64,000 bases of DNA from Cardiocondyla obscurior (lineage: Eukaryota > Arthropoda > Insecta > Hymenoptera > Formicidae): positions 1,908,499 through 1,972,498 of the forward strand of contig NC_091868.1 of NCBI RefSeq assembly GCF_019399895.1. Direction: 5' to 3'. The first letter of the stretch is position 1, and each line of letters opens with the position of its first letter. The notes beneath the pieces are model-generated. The model was not told where the DNA came from. It did not search any database and saw only the letters and a list, made by a program, of their open reading frames with translations. Below, piece after piece: positions 34,140-47,499 of this stretch. A program made the translations under genes and the position numbers.

Positions 34140-36642
34140 TTTAGAGCGCCGCGACGGCGCGAAGTTGCCGGCGAAAGGCCGGGAGTATATAGACTCTGCG
34201 GGGAATGGACGGACAGTCAGACGCACGGACGGCACGGTCGGAGCCGGAGGGTCGTGCACTTGATATTGAAGCGGCTCGCACCGCTTCGGTCGCGTCCGGT
34301 GGTGGTCGAGTGTTCCCGGCGACTCGGTAGTGTTCGTGTGCTGGTGAATTGCGGTACGCGGCAACGCGAAGCTCGTCGTGGATATCGCGGAGTGAAGTCG
34401 CGGCGGTAAACGGCGCTGCCACCTAGCGGCGCGCCCGCCTCCCGTGTCGTCGTTCGCGGTGCGGCCGCGCCAGTCGTTGCGCGACGGGGAGTCGTCAGTC
34501 GTTTCACGAGTGGTACCAACCGCGGGTTGTTTGCGCGTGCCGTCAAGCAAGCGTGGCGTCGCTCGCGCCCCGTCCCGTCGCGTATTTAAACGTACGGTGT
34601 ATAATTGTCCCGTAACGTCACGGCGCACGGCGGGACACGTCGCCGTGACAGAGTGCCGCGGATAATCAGCCGTCGCCGAGGATACTTACTGAGCGGGCCG
34701 GAATCGAGGCCCCCGCGCGCTCGCGCGCCGTCGTCGCCACCGCCGTTGGCCGTCGGTGCCTTCGTGTCTCCGCCGCGTATTCGTCCACGCCCGTTTCGCT
34801 CCGTTTCGTCGTGAGCGGCCGCGCGCGAGAGCCTCCGCTTTCCCGTCGCGGCGATCGCCGATCTCGCGGCGCGAGTGACAATCCATCCGCGCGGAGAGCG
34901 GCGATGTAACGTCGCCGCGCTGTGACGTCACGCACGTCGGGTCGCGCTAATCGAGAAGTGCGCGCACACACACATACCAGCGCGCGCGCGCCGAACTCAA
35001 CACGGACCCAGAGCGGACAGCACGCGCGCGCGCTCTTCGTTCGTCGGCTACGTCTCCATCGCCTTCTCCGTCCCCGCTCGCGCGCTCCGTCATTATACGC
35101 AATACACGGAGGGACAGAAGAGAAAGAGTGAGAGAGAAGAGGGAAACGGCGCGATCGCACGGTCGTGTCTCCTGCGTGCGTGGTGAAAGACCGAGCGAGA
35201 CCGAGGAAGGATAGACACCGCTGTAAGATCGCGAGAAACGGGGCACTAGCGGGCGCGATAGACAAGGACAGCGAGAGCGTCGGAAAAGGGAACGAGAGAG
35301 ACCGAGAGAGAGAGAAAGAGATACAGGTACACGCATACATATATGCGCTCTCGCCGCGAGTGCGGAGTCGACGGGGGAAAGGGCGAGGAGGAGGAGGAAG
35401 GGGCGGCGGGGGACGTTCCGCCGCCGCGACGTACTTGCGGGTACCGTCCAGCAGCAGCACCAACAGCACCCGCCGCGAGGAGGAGGTTCGCGCCGCTGCG
35501 AGGAGGATGAGAAGAGCGGCGAGGCCGCCGGCCGCGAGACAACGCTATACCGCGACCAGATAGACCCTTCTGGAAAGCTCGCGCGCGGCGCGGCGCCTCG
35601 TCCGTGCCTCGCCGACGTCGCAGTCGCGCCGCGTCGTCGTCGTCGGCATCGGCATCGGCATCGTCGTCATTGTTATCGCCGCCCGTCGCCGCGCGCACCG
35701 ACGTCGCGCTGGCACGCGTTTCCGACACACGTGCGAAACGGAACATAAAGAAGATAAGGCGGACGTATCAGCCGCATCCCGTGGCGCCCCGCTGTGTTTT
35801 TCTGCGGAAGGAGCGAGGGTAGAGGAGGACCGAGCGACCGGCAGCGGTGGAAGAGAGAGAAAGAGAGAGGCAAACACGTCGCCGTGTTCCTCGGGATACT
35901 TGTCTCGCAGCTGGCCGTGGCTCGCGACTCTGCGCGCGTCGTTTCCGCCGCCCGTCCCCCGTGCCGACGTTTTTCGGAGCGGCGGCGTTCCAGACTTCGG
36001 CCTCTCTTGCGAAAGGAAGGAAGGGAAGAAAGAAAGAGCCAGCGAAGAGGAGCAGAGGACAGTCAGGGATAGAAGAATACACGGACGGGCAGCCTCGACC
36101 TCAAACTCCCGACGGCAGCGCGAAACGAGAATGGTATCGCCGTTGTGCCGCGGATAAGTCGGTCGGTCAGTCAGTCAGTCAGTCCCGCGTGTTGTGTGCC
36201 GTTGTCGGCCGAGTGCCGCGGTTCGCTCGGTTGCGCGAAAACGTTCTCCGCCCGTTCCTTTCTCCTCTCTCCCCCTCTTTTCCTCCCCCCCGTCGCCCTC
36301 TCCTCCCCCGCGGAGTGGTGCGCGAATCTCGCGGCGAAACGCCCGGGCGTTATAATGCACGGCGGCGCGCCGGATCGCGCGCGGCGCCGCAAGGAAGCAG
36401 CGGCCGGGTTTCTACGCTCCGTTTTTATTCGCTCGTCGGACGGTCCGCTGCTCCGCTGAGAGTCAAGTTCGTCGCGCTCCGCCGTGCGCGCCGCGTCCGT
36501 GGCGCGCTCTCGCGCGGCGTTCACCATCGCGCTTTCGATTGCGCGTCGCCGCGCCGCGCCGCGCCTCGGGCTCTGCTGCCTACCTGCGAGTGACCAGGAG
36601 AGAGAAAGAGCGAGGAGGAGGACACCACCGTCTGCGGTAACC
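34140..36642 (+). promoter_or_regulatory. Large CpG island: promoter and probable non-coding first exon of a long + strand gene
   Basis: 2.5 kb of very CpG-rich DNA. It ends in GTAACCAG followed by the consensus donor GTAAGAG (36643), after which AT content rises, so I read it as containing a first exon. Features: CRE palindrome TGACGTCA at 34923-34930; GAGA-type runs around 35300-35325 and 35850-35870; (GTC)n and three GGCATC units at 35632-35670; CAG-rich tract near 35448-35466; and (GGTC)2(AGTC)4 at 36161-36184, which repeats the arthropod initiator TCAGT. The many long frames here on both strands are Arg/Ala/Ser-rich artefacts of composition. Coding content: none that I can support. Orientation rests on the donor and the downstream exon at 41212. 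Confidence 0.5.
36161..36184. repeat. (GGTC)2(AGTC)4 tetranucleotide repeat
   Basis: Six 4-bp units in the CpG island; overlapping TCAGT sequences match the arthropod initiator consensus. Confidence 0.85.
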
Positions 36643-39070
36643 AGGTAAGAGACACGCGTTTCGCATCCTCTCGCATATTTTCTTTTTATTCCAGCCCGGC
36701 GGGGTCTGTTTCTTTCGATGACAGTTTCCACGATTGTTTCCCATGGTTCCCTCTTTCGCGACGCGCGTCGGCGTGGAGGCGCATGTAAATGCACGTTTTG
36801 CCGCGGCGAGCGTGGAAATAGACTCTGCCGAACGAAACAGACCCTTCGGAAATAATCTCGCTTGTAAAATGGACATCGCGAGACGGCTCGTTGGACAAAC
36901 GCGTATTTAAAAAATAAAATAAAAAATAAAATCTTCGCTGCGTTATCGAGAAGACTCGGGTTTCGACTGCGCCGGGGATTTCGGTTCATATTTTTAAAAC
37001 GACGGATTTCAATGGCAGATATCGATCGCTGAATGAAACAAGTTCCTCGCGGACTTGACTCTTACTGTCTATTATCTCCCTAGAACGTTCGCAATTTTTA
37101 GCAGTCTTACTATTATTGTCGGATTATCGGATCGCAAAGTAGACTCTTTTTCGATACTCCAGATTGCGGATTTTTCGCTTTCCTCTCGAAAGTACCATTA
37201 ACAGTCGTTTTGGGGTGAACGCCGCAGTTTTGCCCCGCCGTTGGTAAATTATTCAGGCTCATTTACACACGTACGTCCAATTATCTCGGGGAGGGGGAGG
37301 AGGAGGGGGGGGTGGAGGAAACGCGTGATAACGAGCGATTGATTACTTACGGCACGGTGAATGCATCTCGAACACATCTCTTTCCCGCTGCTTCTCTCGC
37401 ACGCTCGCCTCCGGGGTCCGAATCACAATAATGGGCAGGATAAAAATTGGACAATGGCGGTGGCACATTTTCTACGAATGCGAGCGAATTGCGCGGCGAG
37501 ACCCGTCTAATTTTCGGCCCTGCGGATTCTCTCGTTTCTGCGCTAAAACTTTTTCTCGGTCTAATGAGCTCGGGAGGACCGCGGTCGCCCTAAGGGCATG
37601 TCACGCGATCGCCATCGCCTAAGCCACTATTCGTGGAAAGAATTACAATGTACTCGCATTGTACACACGAAATTGTATAGACCTCTTTCTGCGGCCCGAT
37701 ATTCCGACGTGTGTCTCGACGAATGGCTCGTCCAGGGCGCCTGAGAACCGTCTTAGTTGCGCAAAACCTTTCATTTTTTAAAGGAACACTACGAAACGTC
37801 CTCGTTTTTTTTTCTTTTTTCCTTTTTTTTTTTTACGAAACTACTATGTGGCGAAATTGGTCGTTTTAGGGAATCCAGAAAGAAAACCAATGCTTGCACC
37901 GCGATTTTTACACTGATATTTTTAATATTTTAACGCATATATATAATAATACAACGTAGAAAATTTTAATCCTTAAATCGCGTTAATTTCTTAAAAATTC
38001 TAGACGTCATTAGTTGACAATTTAATTAAATAAAAAAAAAATTACCAAAGAGTATTAAAAACTTGTTATCAAAATTCTTTTAATCGTAATAATTAATTTT
38101 CTTTTTATAATCGAACAGATAATGTGTCGCGTATATAATAATAACGACAAAAGAAATTATCTAATTTAAGAAATATATATTTTTTTTTTCAAAAGAAAAT
38201 TGTACAATTAGCAAGTCAAAAAATTAAGGCTATTAAATAATAGACTTGCCGTCGTGCTAAAGAATTAGACGGAAAGAGTTCGGAAGACTAGGGAAAGCGG
38301 TGGTGTAACAGTATTAAACACAAAGGAAAGAAGAATATTGCTTTATTCACAACTTTCTAATCTCTGTTTAGTCTCCACTTAACAGCCCGACAAAGTTACG
38401 AGTTTTTCCGTGGCCCTTTAAATTGCGTAACGCAGGGGCAGCGGGGGTTATTTAAATAGCGCCACACTTGGAGTGCCGGTCTCATAATGCTGACGTGTCG
38501 TAAACGTTACGACCTAACCTCGGGTAGGACTTCTTTTTTATTCCCCCTCTCCGCTTCATCCTCCCTCGTGGAATCTCGATTTCTTATCGGCATTTTCTTA
38601 TAATCGAAACCGATTTCGGAGGATCTTATCTCGACTCCTCTCGCCGTGTAAATTGCATTCACTCGCCGTGAAATAATAATCGCGAGCGTTGCGAAACAAC
38701 CTGCTGTCTATAGAAATCCTCCTGATGGTCTTTTATAGAAAAAGATACTGCCAGGTACATTCTTAAAATTCAGTTTATCTTCGCCTACGCGTTCGTCCGA
38801 CAAGGCGTTTCGCAATTGTACGTATTTTAATGATTTAGCAATAAAGCAGTGGGGTTATTTCACTTGCAATTTAATTGAATAGTGGAAATAATTAATCTGA
38901 AAGTTCCTTGATATTTCTTATTAATATTTTAATATTATTAATTTGAATTTTTGTACCGTGCGGTATCGGGGCTTGAAATTCGAGAATTCTCAAGAGATGT
39001 ATTTTTGCGTTTCCACACGCTGTGTTATTTTCGTGGAAACCGACTTTCTCGCGGATAATGCGGTTTGGGG

Positions 39071-39101
<31 letters not shown>

Positions 39102-41211
39102 CTGTTTGCCGCGTGACGTAAGCACCCTAAAGCGAGCGGCACGTCCGTTTTGGGGATCATTTGGAAATGATGATGGACGACGCGGCGCTCCTTTTTCGCG
39201 CGTTGCAACGCAGTTTCCGAATTAATTACACCAGGCGCGAGGTTTGACGTCGGCGAGGTGTGCTCAAGTACGCGCGGACCCGAAGAGAGGAATAAAAACA
39301 CCACGCGGTCCAGTCACTGTGTTGCGACCTCTAAATTCACGCCGCTGCGTCCGTGTGCTCGACGGTTTTTCGCCGTCGCGTTGTAGTGGTGTACAATCGC
39401 CGTACCGATGAGTCACCCGGCAGAGAAAAATATTTCGCGCGAGCGACGCCGCGAAACGTCGAACGGAACAATGCACATTATCGGAGGGAAAACTTCGACG
39501 CGCGGGAGGTGGCGTATCCGCGAGCCTTGACCTTAATTTTACCGACCGGCCGAAAGAAGCGGATTATACGTCGGGTGATAAATGATTCTAATCGTGATGA
39601 GGTAGGCTAATAATCCGGGGGCGCATCTTTTGCCGGGGGACGACCGGGGAAACGTTACTCGGCCCACGAAGTCGCTCGCTTTTTCGTTATTGCGGTGGTC
39701 CGCCTCGGCGAACAGATCGTGCGGGTTCGCGACGTCGAGCGTTGTCGTCGTCGTCGTCGGCGCGACGGCCGACGGCGATATCGATCTCTTCGAGTTTTCC
39801 TAAACGCGCCCGCGGTCTACATATGTTTCGGAAGCGAGAGAATGGGCCGACGTGGACATGCGCCGCGCATGCACGCACCGGGGGCTATTGTGTTAACGGC
39901 AGTGCCTCTTCGTCGGGCCGCGACGCCATGTGATGCGCGAGGTTACACCGTGGCCGCGACGACGGGAACGACAGTTGTTACGCTGCGGAGAGGCGGTTTC
40001 GAAACCCGCCATTAGTTGCGGATGCGTTTAACCTTCCCGCTGCCCTCTGCCTCACCGAAAAACGGGGGAAAAACGCAGGCGAGCGTACCCCGCGGCCGTA
40101 CGAAACGCGCGATTCCCGTGGCACGTTCTTCGGAAAGTGGCAGCCGATCGGAAGATTCCAAGTATGCGATTAAACGGTCTATAATGGCGCCGCTTTCCTT
40201 TTAGAAAAAGGCACATCGACATGCATGTTAACACCCTCGAGCACAGTTTTTTTTCTTCTATTTCTTTTTTCCCTTTTTTTTAATCGCATGAATAGTTAGA
40301 CTCGGCGGATCGGTAGATATTCCGACGGAATTTTTCACCGCGAGACACTTCTCGGTGTTTACTTTAATCTAGTAAATAAAGCTATTGATTTTATTAAAAT
40401 ATTTTTATCGCGGTACGCGCCCACTCGCGAGTAATAATCCCGGGTTGCGTTATCTCGCGAGGCATTACAATAGTAACATTGTTCTGGAAGGCTGAGCATC
40501 GTGCGCGTTGTCTTTTTTCCACATCTGCACGCTGCCGCGTAAGAAAATGATGCCCGGCGATTTCTAAGAGATACAAAATTAATTTACACATTACCTGCAC
40601 TGCCTTGACATTTACAATCTATTATCTATCACATTGTTTTATTTGCGATACAAAGATAAATGTCTTCTTATTTTATATTATATGTATAGGTATACGATTA
40701 TTATTTTATATGCGGAGTCGAAAGCTTCTTTTCTTTTTTTTCCACGCGATTATGCGAAATGCAAAATTAGCAAAAGTAATTCAAACAACGAATCAAAGTA
40801 AATACTGTTAATAATGATATTGTGACTAAGACGTAATAATAACGCGCGCTAACAAGCTGTTGGAGCGATGCATATTTCCGAGGAAGATGCAAATCTGAAT
40901 TGCAGCTGGTACTTTTATGTCACTTGAATGGGAGTATCGGTGACCGTTTGTTCGCTAACGATCCCGCCGATTACCTCACGGATAAGCTAGAAACGGCGAC
41001 TCGCGCATTATAAGCTCGTCACCGAACGCAACGTGCAACGCATTCAGCGTAATGCGCGGCGCAATTTTTTTTTTTTTCTTTTTTTTTCACTCGTTCCGCT
41101 CATTAACGCGTTACGTGGACTCGTTCAGTAGCACGATATACTCTTTCTTCCTTTCCGACTCGACGATTGTCGCTCTCTCACGCAGCTTACATTTACTGTT
41201 GTCGTTTACAG
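36643..41211 (+). other. Inferred first intron (4.6 kb) of the long gene
   Basis: Runs from the donor at 36643 to the acceptor TCGTTTACAG ending at 41211. Contains G-rich (37291-37315), poly-T/C (37806-37834, 41067-41089) and poly-A (39073-39101) runs, a (GTC/CGT)n tract near 39743-39765 and a candidate LTR fragment at about 38300-38500. Frames around 39.3-40.2 kb on both strands look compositional. No coding exon supported. Confidence 0.45.
38304..38510 (-). mobile_element. Possible solo LTR fragment (low confidence)
   Basis: Read on the minus strand this segment has, in LTR order, a TATA-like TATTTAAATA (near 38450), a poly(A) signal in GTGAATAAAGC (near 38342) and an end in TGTTTAATACTGTTACA (38304). 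That order and the TGTTACA end resemble insect LTR retrotransposon LTRs. I cannot find the other boundary or a target-site duplication, and no internal coding region is nearby. Confidence 0.25.
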
Positions 41212-42315
41212 GATCGATTTCCGCCCATCAGAGATTGCCCGCTTGGCGCGAAAAGCCCTTGAACTTCGTCGGCCACGAGGAGGCTCGGAGGAATCGGCAA
41301 AATCCACGGAACGGGAGACTTCGTCGGCTTGAGCTTTCGCCGGCAGGAGGAAGCTTCGTGTGTGAACAGCTCCGGGCTTGAAAGAGTCTGAAGAAAAGGA
41401 AAGAAAAAAAATTGAGAGCGGTTTCCGAGTAAAGGAAAGAAGGAAACGAAGGGCCCAGCTTCGGGGAAGAGACACTCCCATCGCTCGTGCTGCCGGCCCA
41501 CCCTGGCGACGTGTACGCGTTTCGATAGAGAGATCACGTCGATCGTCGATCACGCCATCGCTCACGCTCGGAGATTCTTCAGGGCTCGGAACTCCGCCGT
41601 GATCGCGGAACGATTTCTGTAACGCTCGCCCGCACCTGTCGAACGTGCGCATCCGAGAGGAAAAACGTGAGGAAGAAGGCGACAAGGTGAGCGAGGTGGG
41701 TCCAGCCGTGGCTGTATCGAATGTCGTCGAGTTCGGGAAGACGTCTGAAAACCGTCGGCGGAAGGACGATGCAGCTTCCGACTCATCACCGGATGTCCCC
41801 GTCCAGCTCGGTCGGTTAATCGACGATTAATCGCGAGGAACGATTTATTTCCGCGCGCGTGGTCCAGCTTCGTTCTCCGTGGTGCTCAGGAGAAGATCTC
41901 CGGCGATAAAGTGCGCGGGTAAACGAACCAAGCCGTGGGAAAAGAGCGGATTCGTACCGGGTTCGCGGTCGTTCTTTCTCGTCGGTTCCTTTTTCTTCGT
42001 TAATTTCCCTTTTAAAAATCCGAATCGCGACGTAGAGAGCGTGCCGATTTCTGTGATACCCGTGTCGCGCGTGATGGTTAACGACCCCGTTGTCGCTTGG
42101 TGGTGATATCGTCGGTGTGGTGGTGAGAAGTTTTTTTTAGTGCGCGAGGGTGGTATCCGCAAGAGAGAAGAGGTGTACGGCGGAAGAGAGAGAGAGCATC
42201 TCTCGTGCACGCGTGACTTTCAATTCATTACCACGGATCTCCCCCGGCAATTCGACGCCGCGCCCACCCTCGATGAGAGGAGGCACATGTCCATTGCTGC
42301 CGCTGAAAATGCAGG
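41212..42315 (+). CDS. Second exon of the long gene: long 5' UTR plus first codons
   Basis: Bounded by an acceptor (TTTACAG, 41211) and a consensus donor (GCAGG then GTAAGT, 42316). Most of it is 5' leader. Upstream ORFs starting at true ATGs: 41721-41819 (32 codons) and 42074-42106 (10 codons). Possible main starts: ATG 42273 (MRGGTCPLLPLKMQ, 14 codons plus 1 nt to the donor), ATG 42286 in another frame, and ATG 42309, in the 42273 frame, with the best context (GAAAATG) but only 7 nt before the donor. The rest of the protein lies beyond the window, after an intron of more than 21 kb. I do not recognise the gene. Long CpG promoter, uORFs and giant introns suit a developmental or neuronal gene, which is inference only. 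Confidence 0.4.
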
Positions 42316-45300
42316 GTAAGTCTCTCAGATACATTTATCTTAGTTGCAATTATCATTTGTCGCGCGAACCCAAGTAGCGCCGGCTTAAGCCGGTCAGCTT
42401 GAAAAATAATGGCAGGTCATAATTTTTCGAGAAATGAAACGGTGCGTTGCGAGATCGTCCAGCTCTTTTTTATTTTGCGCGCGTGAAAACGATACAATAA
42501 TTGGCACGCGAGTTGTAGATTTTAAATCGCTTGAGAGAGAATACGTTTTTCGAGAACTCGAACGGTGGCTTTGATGAAATTGGTAAAGAATTTGACGATG
42601 TAGATTTTTAAGTAATTTTAATAGAGATGCGAGCAGATCAAAGAATTATTTATTGACGATAATATTGGGAAAAAAGAAATCGAATTTGTGTATTTTTTTC
42701 GAGTGAATTTTATTAATAATTTAATTTTTACTTGCACAGAACGCTTGTTATCGATGTAATTGCGTTGCCGAATTATTTTCGGATATCAGATTTGGAATAT
42801 TTGCAATCGACTGCTTAATTTAATTATAATATTTGATTGCGGATTTGTTGTTTTATTTAAGAACAAATACGTTAATTTTTTTATGAACTCATGTCTAATT
42901 AGATGCGGAATGTACGTTCTAGTTCTCGATAAAGGTCGAAACGTCGTATATAGAACGTCAAATCGAAAGTGGTCTGCCAATTGGTCTTTTTATACGTTTC
43001 TAATCGAAGATAAAGGTACGGAGAAAATTAGGCTTGATTGGGCTTAATCGATCGCACGCAGCGATTCAAATCGCCGTCGTTTAACACGTTCCGTTAACTC
43101 GACGTAAAAATTCTATATATTATCAAAATGAAAAAAATTAAAAACTTTGAGGTAATCCATGCTTGTGAACAACGGTTCCACTTGGCTGAGAATATTTTTT
43201 AAACATATTTCTGACGTAAGATGATAACACTTTGATGGTTGTGGTATAGATTTGTTTAAATTAAACAATTCCGATCGTGTGAGGGATTTATGAGCACTTT
43301 TACGTAAAATTTACGGTTAAAACGTTTCCATTAGAAATACGTTTTCGTCTTTATCCGCAAGTCCGATTTTAACTGTACATATATGTATTTTTAAATCGCA
43401 ATATTTGCCATACCCGATCCCACGAGATGGCAAGTGATAAAAGCAGGGTAATAAAATAAAAGCAGAAACGGTAGGGTAGTCTATAAGCTCTCCGTGGTGA
43501 ATCAAGCCCCCATTGTTCGGACGTGGATTATTAAAATGTTTTTAGTTATTTGGGGTAATGCCCTGACCCGGTCGACGGGTTTAATATCGTGCTGAAACTA
43601 CGTCAGAGATACCGATGACGTCACAATTGTCTCTCAATTTCGAATCACAACGCATGCGTCATTTACGGTTCAATCGTTGCGCTTGACCGTAGGTCGATTC
43701 GGGAGAGAAAACGAGATCTGGGTAACATTTATTATAAATCGGGTGAAATTATGTCAGCATTTGAAACACGAGAAATAGGTCGTGCTCTCCATCCTCCGAA
43801 AATTTGAAAAAATTATCACCTCCGATCTGTATAAGCGCGGCTCAATAGCAATTCATATTTATTTCCATATTACGAGAAAGAAATATGCACTATATTTTTA
43901 TCGCCAGCGAGACAATAAACTGACAAAATTAATTCGATAAGATTTCTAATCGGTCTACAGAATAAAAAAAAATTTTCGAATAAAATATAATCGAAATCGA
44001 GGGCGCAGCTTTGATTTCAAGGCGTAAATAATATCTCGCGGTTCTCTCGAGATTAAGAAATTCCTAGCAGTGCGATATCTTCGTCACTTCTTATCTCATG
44101 AAGCCAGTTAAAGGTTCTTTTTTAAGACTCGGCCGTATAATTATCGAGAGGTTAATTAAAAAGGATGATAGATTTTTCGGAGCTCGCGTAACTTGCTCGC
44201 CGTGCGGATATTCAAAGGATACCTTGGCTTGCGATACTTTCACTTTCGACATCGTTCAGGTACACGCGGTATCCCGATAGCGTCGACTTGTCGCGACACC
44301 ACGTGCGTGCCCAATATGGCGCGGAGAACGCGATCGAGAGAAGGAGCTGCACTTGACTGACTGTTATATTTAGGTTTAAGTTGAAAGAGAGAGAGAGAAA
44401 GAAAGAGTAGAAGTCCTTTGAAAATGCCGCAGCCTCCTGACTGCTCCTTTTTTTCGAGGGGAGGGGAACACCACCGCATCTTCCTCGGGCGTCTTCCAGC
44501 GGGTTCCCTTCGAATCTGCTCCCCTTCTTTCCTCCTCCGAGTAGCCCTTTGTACCTGGACAGACGTGTACCTCCCTCGTAGACGTCTAAGTATCCGTTAC
44601 GACTATTTTCTGGCCCCACCTATCGCTACACCGAGAGAAATATATAGTTACTTTTGGCCTCAACTATAATTTTATGATATTTCTAACGAATAATGTAGTT
44701 GATTCAGCCATTCCCATCGCCGTAATAGTCGCGTCAACTGTATTTATCGTAAAAAAAATATAAAATACTAGTCGCAGCTAAATTTGTTTTCTTTTTCTTT
44801 TTTTTTTCTTTTGTCTCGGTGAAACAACGAGCGGGTTCGGGACTCGTTTAGGATAACACGAAAGAGAACGAACGTATAGTGGGATTACGACGTTATTATG
44901 CAGACGTAATTTTGTTATCACTTGGAGCATTAGAAAACCAACCGCATTTATCGAGATTAATTTTTTTTTTTTTTTTTGTTATTTTTTTACATTTCCATAC
45001 GTTTCCGTATATTTTTTTTTTCTTCTTTTTTTGCGTTTTCTATTTATTATGACGTTGGTTTTACCTTCTTATACCAACTCCGAGCTCCGAGTTCGTCCAC
45101 TTTGATACGCGAATAAAGCACAACGGCACGTACGGTCGCGATAACATTCGTCCCGATGACAAATTTGCCAAGTGTGAGAAATACAGGGAGATAACGCGGA
45201 GATTCGTGCCGGTTTCGCGAGGCGTCCTTGATTTTTTTTTTCTGCAGCGAAAGTAAAACGATGCATAGCTCGCGGAACAGCGAAGGCGCGCGCAGTAATG

Positions 45301-47499
45301 AATATCTCGCAAACGTTTTTTTTTTTTTCACGATTTCCAGTATCGTGGCTGCGTAATAATATGTCGGTCGAATAGAACAAATAAATCGAATGGAGATGAA
45401 ATATTTAAGGCAATCCGTTCCCTCCGTGCGCGAGCATGTCGGCCGATACGAGGCACACACGGCACTCCGGGGCTACTCGGGACTTCGTTGCCGCAATAGA
45501 CGGCCGCGTTAAATTATCGATAAACTTTTACGCCGCGAGATATTCCCGCGGATAGAACCGCTCCTAGACGGGGCGTAAAATATCAACGGGAGAGAGAGAA
45601 CGAACGGGCGCCGTGCACAGGAAACGAGCGGAGCCGCGATAAGAAATTTGCGCAACGGCGCGCTCCTCCGAATCGCATTTCGCGCAATCGGGTGCAGCAT
45701 GTGGACTCGCATAACGGTATTAGTGAGATTATGGGGTTACTGTACTCGACGGTGAAAAAACAGAACGCGCGTTTCGCAGCGGAGATATTTTTGCACGATC
45801 AGTGAACCTTTCTATTTTTTTTTCTCTTTTCTTTTTTTTTTTTACGCGGCGTTTAGAGACGATCGTCGATTTAGGTTTTCCGTTGCTTCCCGACGAGTTT
45901 TGAGAAACCAGCGCCGTCGGCTGAACGATCGCGATTGGGGAGGGCAAAGAAATTTTGTCGGCGATGAGATATATGCCGCGCGACAATTATTTGAGATTAA
46001 TCGATTCGAAAAACAGCGGTGGATGAAAATTTTAAACGGTTAAAAGCGGAGTGTCCGCGGCGGGTATGAAAGACTTCACGTCCAACGACGTGACATTCTA
46101 ATTTGTCGCAACGTGACAGTAAGGTTTCAGATATCTGCGACTGCGTGAGACGGAGATCGATGCCACGCGTTTCGAACATGGCAGAATTATGTGATGAGTA
46201 GACCGTACGATTAGAGCGTTACGGTACCTAACCCTAAGTCTGGAAAGTAAAAAAAGAGCATAGGTTCAAAAGCGTTGCCCGGTTTTAACTCGCGGGATAT
46301 ATTAATTTTTCAGGAGTTTTGAAACACCGAATGCTCCTCTATCGATCGGCTTCTATTTCCGTTTTAATAGCTTGGACTTAGGCGAACATTTTGCATCGTA
46401 ATTCCGCATTCGCCGAGGAACTCGCAGCGAAATCAGTCTCTCCGGGTGATATTGTTTTTAAATCGATTTTAACGAGCAATTCGATATTCGCAATATCGCG
46501 TTTGTAATCGTGGCTCAGCTAAGAAACGCTCAAATGAAATTTGCTTCGGCCTGCGTTCCATTTATTGCGGCTCAATAATCGATCCTCGTGAGAGGACGTA
46601 TTAATAGTTCTTGAATCTCATCCCAGATGAGAGAAAAAAAATGTACGTATCACTCAAGCGCGCTTCGGAGACTCGAGATGAGATCGAACGTTTAAATAAT
46701 TCCGATAGCTTAAATGTTTAACCGAGGAGCGAAGCGAGATACTCTTGTAAAAAAAGTACGACTTTGTGTGCGGGCGTGCGAGGCTCGAGGAAAATACATT
46801 TTTAAAATGCTACAATCAGAAAGTTACGGAACATCTTTTATTACATTTCTGTGTTTCGATCGCGATGAATAATAATTCCATATTGCTCGTCGATTACAAA
46901 AAAAATGCAGGGAATAATGCTGATCGCTCACGTGTTGAATCTAAGATTCAGGTATTGGCGAAATAAAGTTTATCTCGCTTCGATTGATAAGTCATATTGA
47001 AGTATGAATTTATTATTTCACTTTGTTCTTTATTTTCCATGCCTCGAGAGTGGCAAAAATTCCGATAATAATTGAAAAGGAGACACGATTTTATTCGCAA
47101 TATTCGTAATATTTTTTTGCAATAGTTTAGCCTGATTTCTTAATCTCTGCATAAATTAATGCGGACGTTATTCAAGCTCGGGTAAATGGTTCGTACGTTT
47201 CAATGTAATCTTTTTCGAGCGATGATTATACTTTGCCGACGACGCTCGGCGCGATATACGTATCTCCCGTCGTTCCTCGAGCGCGATTTTTTAGTCCGAG
47301 ATCGCGTGATTCGCGAGTCGAGTCTTCCCGGGCCTCTAAAAACACCGACGCATTTGTTAACAAATAGCGCAATGCACCTTACGAAGTGCATATCGAGTTG
47401 CACGCGGTATCGATTTTCGACCGTGGAGCCAATGATCGATTCACGCGCAATATCGAAGTAACGCGACCTCCGCCGCTGGCTGCGTTCAGTCGTCATCGA
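42316..47499 (+). other. Long intron, left part
   Basis: No supported exon. Holds a CRE palindrome at 43616-43623, a GA run at 44387-44407, and T-rich pyrimidine tracts around 44790-44815, 44962-44978, 45013-45031, 45311-45328 and 45818-45843. Frames on either strand are short and resemble no family. Confidence 0.45.

Noticed and set aside
33783..34628. 281-codon minus-strand frame over the ANKRD39 3' end
   Set aside because: Crosses an AT-rich 3' UTR into a CpG island; the translation changes character abruptly and has no recognisable domain.
34666..36989. Long open frames on both strands (267-272 codons minus, 248 codons plus)
   Set aside because: Arg/Ala/Ser/Pro-rich, overlapping on both strands, and ended by composition changes; expected in CpG-rich DNA. 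The plus strand fits a non-coding exon instead.
37347..37370. Sequence similar to mature miR-124 (TACGGCACGGTGAATGCAT)
   Set aside because: One base is missing and others differ from the known miRNA, and I see no opposing arm forming a precursor hairpin.
46218..46240. TAACCTAACC-like telomere motif
   Set aside because: Only one or two units occur here and elsewhere (38515); not a telomeric or interstitial array.
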